A DNA stretch of 33,351 nt from Purshia tridentata. Its lineage: Eukaryota > Streptophyta > Magnoliopsida > Rosales > Rosaceae. Location of the stretch: the NCBI GenBank assembly GCA_003254885.1, contig QANT01001871.1, positions 1 to 33,351 of the forward strand, given 5' to 3'. This document shows positions 11,701 through 20,246 of this stretch, piece after piece. Both the position numbers and the translations under genes were made by a program. A model generated the notes under the pieces. The model searched no databases. It was not told where the DNA came from and saw nothing but the letters and a program-made list of their open reading frames with translations. Positions within the stretch are counted from its first letter, which is position 1. Every line of letters begins with the position of its first letter.

Positions 11701-11720
11701 GTTGACCCGCACAATATCAT
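8712..11720 (-). pseudogene. CACTA main transposase (TNP2 / Transposase_21, DUF4218, DUF4216), broken
   Basis: Domains appear in order on the minus strand. The TNP2 catalytic region spans about 11700-10640, with RNVRLGLASDGFNPFG, SLLIPGPKSPGNDID, LSGWSTKGKKACPQC, CYLGHQRWLP and WHNLDVMHAEKNI. DUF4218 follows at about 10630-9718, with GLKSHDCHILMQYLIP, PSFFVIMTHLPIHLVDEA and SSIAEGYIVEECLTFCAIYL. DUF4216 follows at about 9290-8884, with VLKDILELDYHLACKVVLF, GIKTDEYGFTLVNF and ESQAHQCFYVQD, then a short C-terminus ending at TAA 8714-8712. Likely introns are 10283-9974, 9661-9557 and 9453-9371, all with GT/AG borders. The gene is dead: in-frame stops near 11382, 11283, 10521 and 9718 and before 9252, plus frameshifts around 11040 and 9700. 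When intact this enzyme cuts and moves CACTA elements. Confidence 0.9.
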
Positions 11721-12229
11721 AAGTTGTGAGAAGAATACCTTTGTCCTATGTGAAAGGCAATGAAAAGTGGGGAAAAAAATGCAATCTTAATATAATTATC
11801 AGTAGCAAAAAGCAAAGGAAACTTCAGCCAAACTCATACTAAAACTTTACTCAAATTAAGATTGCAATCTTGTTTTATCACTTCCAAGGGATTGGTAAGA
11901 TATGAACTAATGCTTGTACAATTTAATGCAAGTATAAATCAGCCTTAATGCGGTACTAATTGCTGAATTCAATTATAGAAGACTAAAACTTACACCAAGT
12001 AGTATAAGCACAGGTACATACCACCAGCCAATCCTACTAGTATGAGTCCCTCCTGGCGCTATAATATGGAAATTCGGATTGTGTATGTATTTTTGCTTCC
12101 CATACTTTGTCAAATCTTTCAAGGCTTCATAAAACATAACCTGCATAGTGTAGATGAAACCCTGATTTTTAAACAAAACTAATAAAATAGAAATAACCCG
12201 AGCTTATTAAAAAAAAAAAAAAAGCAACA
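11721..12229 (-). other. 5' part of the CACTA TNP2 region, no domain recognised
   Basis: A 67-codon minus-strand frame at 12176-11973 ends near a donor-like GGTGTAAG. It could be an upstream exon of the transposase gene, but I recognise no TNP2 or transposase-associated motif in it. The rest is AT-rich. The last five bases (12225-12229, CAACA) are the left target duplication of LTR-2. Confidence 0.35.
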
Positions 12230-14212
12230 TGTCACACTCCGACCTTTGGGCACGTGAAAAACAACTGAAACTGAAAACTGTTTCCTGAAATTGTGGGCCC
12301 TTTTCTAAAACTTTGAGCCATGAATATAAAATAATTTACTGAAACAACTGTAATTTACAAAATCACATTTATAAAACCAAGTTGTAAACCTTTTACATGA
12401 AAATCAAACTGTAAAATCAAGTTCTGAAATGCTGCTGATCCCACTGCCTCGTTTTCTCTCCACTGTCTCCTCATCTTGCTTGACCTGCAAAACCAACCCT
12501 GCACCCAACCAAAGGTGCACCGGGTTTACACACAAACCCGGTAAGCTCACTAGAGCTCGTATGAGTGAAAACTAACTGGAAACCTCAAATTAGAAATTCA
12601 ATAAAATAATCAAATCACAATCCATCTTAAGCCTCAAATCGTAATCAGTTCACAAACCAAGAATCACAATCCTTAACTTGATCACAAATCCTCTAAACCA
12701 AACAAATTCACTGTGATCAGTAATATCTCAAATATCCTCAATTTAACCTCTAATTGAAAATCACCTCAAACAATCCACAAGATCCTTACTTAGGATCCAA
12801 CTAGATCCTTCAATAACTTAGAATCCTCAAACATCCTTTGGAACCAACTTAATCCTCAATTAATACCTACTGATGCAAAATTCTCACTTAATCATTAATC
12901 ATAACCTCAAATGACCTTTTAAACTATCGGGATTTCTAATCCTAATTCCGTACCCCCTTATCTAGCAACCAACAGACAAGCACACAAAGCAAACAAGTAA
13001 ACTGACTGAACTGAAATTAACTGAACTTAGGTTCACTCACAGTGTACCACACGAAAAGACCGAACTGCCCTTCGTGGCTCCTTTGCTCGGATTCCAAAAT
13101 CTGACAGCACGACGGCATCGGAAATACAATTCCCGAGCCAAGTGTACCTGTTAAGACCAAACAAACCAACAAAACACAGCAGAGTTCACAAACAGTCCTT
13201 TAAACAACTGAAATGGGTGGGAACCACCACGCACGGTGGCTGCCCGACCCTGGAAAACAACCACAAGTCCAAGAAACTCACCGAAACTCACCCACAAGTT
13301 CCGATGGTTGGCCTGAGGCCAAAAACCAAGGAACAGGTCATTGGCGCCACCACACGCAGCGGGACCCACGATGGTCAATGGTGGTCAACTGCACGAAAAC
13401 TGAAATTCACGTTTAGCAAAAACGAACTACACAAGCACGTACAGTACGTTAAGTGAATCGATTCTCAAACCTGGGTTGACGACCAAAAGTGGTAGGAAAA
13501 GGAAGAAAACGGCCGGGAAAGCTGTCGGCCTACCCACGTCGATCCGCCGTCCACGGCGGTTCAACGGACAATCGGAGCACACCAATCAACTGGGCTCGAC
13601 GAGGAGAGAAGATCTAGGCGGTCGCCAGGCCTTGAAGTCGCCGGAATCGCCACGATCACTGTCGTGACTCCACTGTGCGCGAACTGGAGCTCGAGTTCTG
13701 GGCTGTTTCAGGGGGAGGCGCCACCATGGGAAGGAAGAGGGGAGGGAGGCGAGCTCGGCAAGCTGAAGCCCGAGCCCAGCCGCCGTCGGACGCGCCCCAC
13801 GCACCGGTGGAAGCTCCGGCTGGAGAGAGGGGTTGCGAGGAAGAGAAAGATTGTAGGAGAGGGAGGAGAGAGAAACTGACGCAAAATTGGGTTTCTATGC
13901 CTTTTTAAAAATCAACTTTTTCAAAATTACAAGTTTGCCCCTCTCTTCACACGTCCGTAACTTCCAAACCGTAGCTCCATTGGACCCGTGCTTTGTGTCT
14001 ACGAACTCGTAAGAACGAGACCTTTCCAACGGACCTAAAGTCAAAACCAAAACTTGACCTGAACAAAAAGTCAACTTTTCCCCCCAAGTTTAAAAATAAA
14101 CTTTACTTTAAAATTGGAAAAAAAGGCCCAAAACGTTTTACTTCCCAAATTAAAATCCTGACAACTTTTAAAAAGCTTTTCAAAACAATTTTGGAAGGTA
14201 CGGGGTGTTACA
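12230..14212 (+). mobile_element. LTR-2, short-form solo LTR, TSD CAACA
   Basis: It starts TGTCACACTCCGACC and ends GGTACGGGGTGTTACA, flanked on both sides by CAACA (12225-12229 and 14213-14217). It aligns with LTR-1 along its whole length except that about 930 bp is absent: the LTR-1 part from about 823 to 1753, with the palindrome array and TATA box. The gap corresponds to the sequence around 12925-12935. It has no internal region, so it is a solo LTR or a non-autonomous LTR-like unit. The GC-rich tail at about 13480-13880 produces long but meaningless open frames on both strands. Confidence 0.88.
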
Positions 14213-14978
14213 CAACAGCATAATGACCATTAAATCATTTGGAGACCAAAAGGTCCAAAAGTCTAATTGCCTATGATTCGTCAATGATCAAAAGCCCGTA
14301 TGTATGAACTTCCCCTTTTATTTTTCTTTTTTTGGACAAAATAAACCAATAAATAAGTTAGGGATTCTAGAATGCATTGTTGAGAAGTTACAATCCTATT
14401 GGAATGAATCTTTAGCTATTAAAAGTTCAAATCCTATTTGCCATTATTTTTAGACCTAATCATGCTCACAGAAACATGACAGATTAAAAGATCAATACTT
14501 GATTCCCACCAATCTATGTACACATTTTACAATTCTATTGCACAAAACATTAAAAACCCATAAGTAAACAAATTTTCAATACACATTAAAACCCCATAAG
14601 TAAAAAATATTTCAATACACATATTGGCATATACATCCCCCAAATTTCCAAAACCCAGGCCTTTATTTTCTTCCCCAAAAATATCGTCTCGCAAATAAAC
14701 AAAATATTTCCCTTCCTTTCTACTCTTGGGTGCATTAATTCAGTTATTTAATGAAAAACTAAATATAAAGAAACCTTGTGTTTCATCTGCTTCAAGTCCA
14801 GTGGTTGCGTCTAGTTTTGATTTTAACAAGATTGGTACCTTTGAATATGGTCGAAAAAAACCCTTGATCTTCCTGCGACCCACGTTTGGCTAAGATCCAA
14901 GATTTTGGCTCGAGAGGATGTCATTTGACCACTGAGAACAGGTAATCGTAAAGCACAGTCCGACCTTTGAGATGGAGC

Positions 14979-15010
<32 letters not shown>

Positions 15011-15255
15011 AAAAAAAGAGGCTCTTGACCTTAGCTCAACGAGGCTCTTGACCTTGGCTCAACGAAGCCCATTCCAGTGATGATGACGAACTATGAAACT
15101 AGCTGCAGATGGAAACCCTCCATCTCTTTTTTGATTGGAGAAGACCAATCCTTTGTTGGTTTTGAAGAAAGAGTAAAGTAGGGTGAGTGTGAGCAAGAAC
15201 TTGACCCCAAAATTTTTTTTTTTTAAGTGAACAGTTAGTAGCATATTTTGAATGT
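14213..15255. other. CACTA 5' flank: upstream region with short tandem repeats
   Basis: No coding sequence is recognised. Three small repeats are visible. One is a 36-bp direct duplication (14547-14582 and 14583-14618). The second is a GA microsatellite (about 14975-15010). The third is a perfect-but-one-base 23-bp tandem duplication (15018-15040 and 15041-15063, GAGGCTCTTGACCTTRGCTC). On the minus strand this is where the promoter and leader of the CACTA genes would lie, but no promoter can be fixed. Confidence 0.5.
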
Positions 15256-15472
15256 GAGGAGTTATTTTTTTCTAAATCAACTTAAGATATCAGTTATTAC
15301 GGTTATTGTAAATAAGTTTGCCAAATCAGAAAACCTAAGATATCAGAATAGAAAACCTAATGATATGTAAAATGGTATACAAATCGGTTTTAAAAATAAA
15401 ACATTTTCCATATCGGTTATGCTTATAACTGATATTTATGGAGTGATATCTATGAGCGTTTTTGTAGTAGTG
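15256..15472 (-). repeat. CACTA terminus and subterminal repeats
   Basis: On the minus strand the end reads CACTACTACAAAAACGC from 15472, the hallmark CACTA terminal motif followed by the common ACAAAAA. Within the next 200 bp a short motif recurs in both orientations: ATATCAGTTAT/ATAACTGATAT, ATATCGGTTATG and ATCAGTTATTACGG. These are typical subterminal sites for the accessory transposase. The adjoining 3 bp outside (15473-15475, AAT) would be the target duplication, but the partner is not in view. Confidence 0.75.
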
Positions 15473-15704
15473 AATTACTAGTGAATTTATGATTGCACTA
15501 GTATAGTATTGCATTGCCTAGGCCCTAGGGTGCAACGAGCTATGCGATTACACTATGTATATTTAATATTTTAATCACAAACTCACAAGAATCAGTGAAT
15601 CACAAATCCTTATGCCGCTACCTATATATATATATATTATATTATGTTATATAATCATCTAACTTGTTCTATCTTTTTTTAGCTTGTTCTATCTTGTTTG
15701 ATAG
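15473..15704. other. AT-rich flank between CACTA end and hAT pseudogene
   Basis: No gene is seen. It contains CCTAGGCCCTAGGG and a (TA)n run near 15625. It ends in a TTTGATAG that may be the splice acceptor of the hAT exon starting at 15705. It may be an intron of the hAT gene cut by the CACTA element. Confidence 0.4.
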
Positions 15705-16824
15705 GTTAAGCCTCTTGGACTCGGGGTTCCAAGACTACTTTAAGGATCATAACAACACTAGGTGTCCGGATACTATGGATTGGGAGAATGCCAAGGAGTT
15801 TGTCTCCTATTTGAAGGTGTTTTATGCAGCAACCCTCAAATTAAGTGCTTCTAAAACACCCATTGCCAACTTGGTGTTCAAGCAATTGTTGGCTATTCAA
15901 GTTTTGTTGGAAAAGGAAATGAAGAAGCCAAGTTATGAAGTATTGCATAGAGTGGCAGCAAGCATGAAGAAAAAATTAAGGGAAATGGAGAATGTAAACC
16001 TCTTTCTTTATTTGCGGTTATTCTTGATCCAAGGTACAAGTTGCCTTATTTGAGTTTTCACCCTAGTAACATAGGGATGGCTAAAGAGATGGTCCAAAAT
16101 CTACAATTGGAGGTAAAACAAATGCTCCATGATTTGTTTAAAAAGTATGGGGAGAAGATGCCTAGAAGAAGTCAACTCGAACATGATGATGGTGATGGTG
16201 GTGGAGACTTGGATGAGGATGTTGATAGTGATGATGATTTGCTCATCATCAATCTCCAAAGGAAAACCAAGTGGTTGTCTTAAGTGATGAGGTTGATAGG
16301 TATTTGCATGAACCTCACTTAGAGGTGAAGAAGAATAAGTTCAAGCTTTTGCCTTATTGGAAAGTGGAGTCAGCTAGATTTCCAATCTTGCCAAGGTTCC
16401 CAAGGACATCTTTGCAATGTCAGTTTCTAGTGTGGCTTTACATTGAGCTTGGGGTCAAGATTTGTGGATCCTTTTAGGAGTTGTTTAACTCCTAAGATTG
16501 AGAAGGCACTGATATGCACAAATGATTGGCTCAAAGCGGATGGGTTTAATTATTACAAGGAGCCAACTCAAGATGAATTAGAGGTTTATTCAACCTCTGA
16601 GGAAGTTGAACATCGTAATCATTTATTTTTTTAATATTTTTTGCATTTTTTGTGTTTAATGGTGGCTGCAAATTTTTATGATTTAGGTGGCAGCAAGCAT
16701 TTTTGAATTGTATGGTTTGGTTTATGATTTTACAGAGGTTCTGTTAGCTCAAAATATTCAAGGAATGCCTCCACAGAGTGCTTCAACTACCCAATCATCC
16801 ATTCACGCATCCACCACCACCTAA
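15705..16824 (+). pseudogene. hAT-family transposase (RICESLEEPER-like), C-terminal half, broken
   Basis: This is the C-terminal half of a plant hAT transposase. It reads MDWENAKEFVSYLKVFYAAT, then a helical stretch, then FAVILDPRYKLPYLSFHPSN (conserved aVvLDPRyKl motif), then an acidic insert rich in Asp, then VDRYLHEP, ARFPILPRFP, and the dimerisation segment SLGSRFVDPFRSCLTPKIE followed by KALICTNDWLKADGFNYY. A likely last exon is 16738-16824 ending in TAA after a TTTTACAG acceptor. Frameshifts lie near 16010 and 16262, and a small deletion near 16440 removes the usual ES-AF residues. The N-terminal BED finger and the first catalytic residues are absent from the window, so this copy cannot work. 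The missing 5' half may lie on the far side of the CACTA element. Confidence 0.85.
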
Positions 16825-17457
16825 AAGGCTAAACCAAGGCTGATTTTGATTGCTTTGTTGCTGCCCATTGTTGCTTTTGTAATCTAAATGGTTGAGTTGA
16901 AGTCTTGAAGACTTGATGCTTTGTTAGTTTGTTAGACAATTGGTAAATTTTTTCCAATAAATGTGTTGTTTGCTGCCCAATGTTGTTATTTGTTAGTCTA
17001 TTTTGTAATTGCATACTTGCTGCACTTGGAGTATTGGCATGATTTTGTACCACTATTTTGTAATAGCTGACTTGCTGCACTCTTCGCCTCTTATTTTGTA
17101 TTTGCAGACTTGCTGCACTTGTAGTATTGGCAAGCTTTTGTGCTCTAAGTCTAATGCATTTGAAATGAATCATTCATTTGATAGCTGTAAGTTTATAACT
17201 TATAGATTTTAGACAATAGATAGACTTATAGTTATAGTTATAATTTTATATTTATAGAAAAAAAAAAAAAAAAAGTGGTCAGGTACAACCATTACCCAAC
17301 CCACCAACCACCCACCAAAGTCAAGTAACAACCATTACTCAAGCCACAATAGTCGAGCTGGTAATGGTTTTTATTATTAGCCAAAGTCGGGTGTCAAGTG
17401 TCAGGTGGGTCGAGTAAGTGGCCGATAATCACCCAACCCTACCCATTCCAAGCCCTA
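16825..17457 (+). mobile_element. hAT 3' region with right-end terminal sequence
   Basis: An AT-rich 3' part with three related 'CTTGCTGCAC' segments (about 17016-17120) leads to an A run (17259-17275). It is followed by a stretch rich in ACCCAACC/GGGTCGAG motifs. The end CACCCAACCCTACCCATTCC then AAGCCCTA (about 17430-17457) is the reverse complement of the common plant hAT terminal pattern TAGGGNTGGCAATGGGT. The next 8 bp (17458-17465, GAAAAAAC) would be the target duplication; the matching left copy was not found. Confidence 0.55.
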
Positions 17458-17702
17458 GAAAAAACCATGAATCTTGACATGGTTGTTGGAAACGACGCCA
17501 AACTGAACGAAAACATTGTGGCTAATTTGACCGAATGTAAGTTAAAAACATTAATCGGCAAAACAAACATGCACAGAGGGCATGGTAATATAGTCGACTT
17601 GAATGTTGAAAATCATTTTGGTCATACAAATCATCTTTATTATCACCTAAAAAGAGGCTGGACCTATTTTGAAAATAGGAAAAACTCCAAACTTGAAGTA
17701 AA

Positions 17703-18794
17703 TCATGGATGGCCACCTACTTGGTTTTTATGAAATATATTTATGGCCACATCGACCGAGCTAACGGCATTTTCCTTCATAACAGTGTGTGCTGCCTCAT
17801 GATGAAAGGTCGAGGATGCATCCTCTTTACCTTTGGTTGTATAGTTGGCTTGGTCCTCTTTAGATTTATTTTTCTTAGTTTGCTTCAAGGCAGTCTCACT
17901 TTGGGGGGAATTTTCTCCAGAGACCTGTCCATCATGCACCAATGCCATAAATTTTGGAGGAGGTCGTCAAGCTAAAATAAGAAGAAAGATGTCAGCTTGG
18001 TTTTATCAATGTCTAAATAAAACAAAAAAAAAATTTGATGATTGACAAGTATTAAGAATGGTCTAACCTGTGCTAGTAGAGGTAGCTGTATGCTTGAAAA
18101 TAATAACTGCATGATGGGTAGTAGGCCAAATGCTTTGATTCTTGGCTCTGCATGCATAACTCATTGACTCCTCTAAAGACCAAATGAAGGAAAAATTGAG
18201 AAAGTGAGGAAGTTTCAGTTTACAAGGGAAATAAGAGTTTTAGACGGCCTATGATGTTACCAGTTATGGCCACAAAAGTCCTCTTTGTTGACAAAAATTT
18301 TTATGCTGCGGCCTTTGGTGAAATTCTAGTGTTTTTGCCTGCTATATCTGCAAAAGAAAGAAAGAGGGTTCATTAATTTGCAATAAAGGAACAAGTATAT
18401 ATAAAAAAAATATATGTATATACATACTTACTTGTTTCACTACTGGCTGACGAAATAGTGGCGACCTTCCTCCTTGGTGTTGTTCAGAGTTTCTTTGATT
18501 TTGGATACCCATGGAAAATCTTAGCTGCCATGACTTTAGAGTTCTCGGAAAACCATCCCTTGTAACTTCCTTCCACCAAGCATCGAAGTGTTCAGTGGAA
18601 GTGTGCTTGGCATCTCGAACTCGAAGATCAAAAGCCTCCAGCTTGGAAGCATTATACTGAGAGAGCTTAGGACAATCACCTTTGAACTCTACTCTACAAG
18701 AGGTGGTTAGGTTGACAGAATTAAAGAACGGAACTGGAATGGCTTGAATAAACCTAAGTTGACGACAGATCGAACTTAGAAATAAAGTTAAGCT
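17703..18794 (-). pseudogene. Multi-exon remnant, plant mobile domain (PMD)-like
   Basis: Several exon-like pieces lie on the minus strand. The best is 18794-18432, open for 121 codons without an ATG and ending at a good GTAAGT donor. It contains CRQLRFIQAIPVPFFNSVN and, later, STEHFDAWWKEVTRDGF. The RQ.rF.Q.iP...N...F..WW order resembles the C-terminal part of plant mobile domain proteins, which occur both as host genes and inside transposons. Further pieces are about 18349-18239 (internal stop or frameshift), 18177-18070 (EESMSYACRAKNQS...) and 17964-17703 (Lys/Ser-rich, ending in TGA), each bordered by AG and/or GT. The reading frames do not join cleanly, so I treat it as decayed. The region lies between a hAT right end (17457) and a hAT-like left end (19005). 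The family call is tentative. Confidence 0.45.
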
Positions 18795-18858
18795 CTAGAT
18801 GGATAGTTATGAGAATTGGTCGACAAAAGACAAAATTGCAAGTTTTCACAATAATAAT

Positions 18859-18988
18859 AGCCCAATAGTTATTGCGCATAGTCTTGAAAAGTGGATAGAC
18901 TGAAGGAGGCATGTCTATATACTAGCCCAATGGTTATTGCACGTGGTCTTGAAAGGTGTATGGACTGAAGTCGGTAATCACAACCACA
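18859..18988. repeat. 65-bp imperfect tandem duplication
   Basis: Units start at 18859 and 18924, sharing AGCCCAAT(A/G)GTTATTGC and GTCTTGAAA(A/G)G, then GGA(C/T)TGAAG. It lies just upstream (minus-strand sense) of the PMD-like exon and may be an intron or older coding duplication. Confidence 0.6.
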
Positions 18989-19004
18989 TCAAGAAGAGTA
19001 AGGG

Positions 19005-19075
19005 TAGGGATGGCAACGAGGCGGGTCGGGGTCGAATTTGCTAATACCATCCCCGCCCCATCGGGTATGTGGGCC
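19005..19075 (+). mobile_element. hAT-like left terminus
   Basis: TAGGGATGGCAACGAGGCGG followed by GTCGGGG...CCCCGCCCCATCGGG is the typical start of many plant hAT elements and their MITEs. Only this end is recognised. Very AT-rich DNA follows until the Helitron-like start at 19288, so the element is truncated or interrupted. The preceding 8 bp (18997-19004, AGTAAGGG) would be its target duplication. No partner was found. Confidence 0.45.
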
Positions 19076-19287
19076 CCATATTTTTTTTAAACTTTTTTTG
19101 TCTTATTAAAATAATACTAAATCAATACAAATATATAATATATTGTAGTTAAAATACACTAACATACATATAGTACATCAAAATATCATTAAATTATATT
19201 ATAAAACTATTAAATTCAAAAGAATAATAAAAGTTATAATATAAAATTGAAATGTAATTATAAAATTAATATTATATAATATATTTA

Positions 19288-20246
19288 TCTATATATATAA
19301 AGCCAAAAGGGAATAGAATTGTTAAACAGTCAATAATCCTAAATTACCCCTACTTAAAAATAAATATTGCAAAACAACAATCAAATATAATATGGGCAAA
19401 AAGGTAAAATAACAATAAAATTAAAAAAATTAAAAGTAAAGATAAAAAACAGGGATCTCTCCACGTTTTGAAGCTCTCCACATTCTCTCCCTCCATACGT
19501 TTCATCAGGAGAGACAAGATGCAGATGACTGAGATTGCCAAAAAAATGGGGAAATTGGCCAGGCGATTTGTGGGAGGAGCTGGGCAAGGAAGTTTGTTGA
19601 TGCTTCATACTCCAATCCCAAACTCTCACAAACTCAGAATTAAAGGAAACTCACAAGAGAAGGAGGAGAAAAGTGGGGTGACGTCTTCACACAGACTGCA
19701 AAACTAGAATCCTATAGTCGAAGCATGTCCATGCATCATATCACTTGAGTGAGTCACACGAACTCATCTCCTTGGTTCCCAGTGTGAGCATGCAAATTCT
19801 TCTCTTCCAACCAATATAACTTGGGTTTTTGTTGTGAATTTGATTTGATTAATATAATTTTTGTTTTAAGATTCTAGTTGGGGTGAGTTTGCCAGGGTTT
19901 GGAGTTGAAATTGGTTCAGAATTGGAGCTCCATCTACTAGGCGGGTGAGTATTAGTTTTTTTTTCCCTCTTTGGCCTGTTTATTTACTCAATTTCTGTTG
20001 AATGTTATATGTTTGATAAAATGTCTCTTTGAACTGATGTGTTTTATAGTTTTCTTTGTGGTTCTTATTTTTTGAAGACTAATGAAAGTGACTGAATTTG
20101 AAGTTGAGCAGGTGGTAGTAGAAGAGGAAGAAGACAGAGGCGTGGAAAATATGTGATCCACTAAAGGTGTCTTTGGAGGACCTTTATCTTAGAATCTCAA
20201 AGAAACTTTCTTCATCATGTAATGTGATATGCTATAAGTGCAATGG
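19288..20246 (+). mobile_element. Helitron-like element A (5' end and captured exon)
   Basis: The start TCTATATATATAAAGCC directly after an A is the usual 5' end of plant Helitrons, which begin with TC inside an A|T target. From here to about 20045 the sequence is shared, with gaps, with 23341-23830: the block CCCCTACTTAAAAATAAAT and following (about 130 bp nearly identical), then AATTGGAGCTCCATCTA, (G)GTGAGTATTAG and TTTGGCCTGTTTATTTACTC. A has an extra ~200 bp around 19690-19880. A DnaJ exon follows at 20112. No replication/helicase gene and no CTRR 3' end with hairpin was found, so the right border is unknown and the element is probably non-autonomous. Calling it a Helitron rests on the 5' end and gene capture. 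Confidence 0.55.
20112..20246 (+). pseudogene. Captured exon of a type-A DnaJ (HSP40) gene
   Basis: After a TTGAGCAG acceptor the sequence reads GGSRRGRRQRRG, then, after a one-step frameshift near 20150, DPLKVSLEDLYLRISKKLSS and CNVICYKCNG, ending at a GG|GTGAGT donor (20246/20247). This matches the exon of plant ANJ1/AtJ2/AtJ3-type cochaperones that joins the Gly/Arg-rich linker to the first CxxCxG zinc motif (family knowledge: HPLKVSLED.Y.G..KKL). Only this exon and pieces of its two introns are seen. The J-domain, the rest of the zinc fingers and the substrate-binding part are absent. The intron borders show the capture was from DNA and not from mRNA. The frameshift and the lost HP residues make it non-functional. 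Confidence 0.8.

Larger units (their letters stand above)
3049..15472 (-). mobile_element. CACTA (En/Spm) transposon remains, minus strand, interrupted by LTRs
   Basis: One CACTA end lies at 15472. Read on the minus strand it starts CACTACTACAAAAACGC, and is followed by subterminal repeats. Minus-strand coding follows in the usual CACTA order: a TNP2-type main transposase (8712-11720), then an accessory Ptta/En/Spm-type gene (4319-3049). LTR-4 and LTR-2 are inserted with perfect 5-bp duplications, and LTR-1 cuts the second gene. The other CACTA terminus is not in the window. Subtracting LTR-2 and LTR-4 leaves about 7.7 kb of CACTA-derived DNA. That the two genes belong to one element is inferred from strand and order. 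The plus-strand frame at 7872-8343 may be a separate insertion. Confidence 0.7.

Noticed and set aside
13142-13908. Several 60-100-codon frames in LTR-2
   Set aside because: They are frame shadows of the GC-rich LTR segment and correspond to similar meaningless frames in LTR-1 and LTR-3.
14975-15010. GA microsatellite possibly shared with the GA-rich left edge (1-60) as CACTA ends
   Set aside because: Both are simple repeats in the same orientation. No unique flanking match was found, so they do not support paired transposon ends.
17398-17733. 111-codon plus-strand frame
   Set aside because: It starts inside the hAT terminal region and runs through the end of the minus-strand remnant. No family is recognised and the codon pattern gives no support.
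19468-19707. 79- and 82-codon frames in the Helitron-like element A leader
   Set aside because: The frames are not kept in element B where the DNA is homologous, so they look non-coding.
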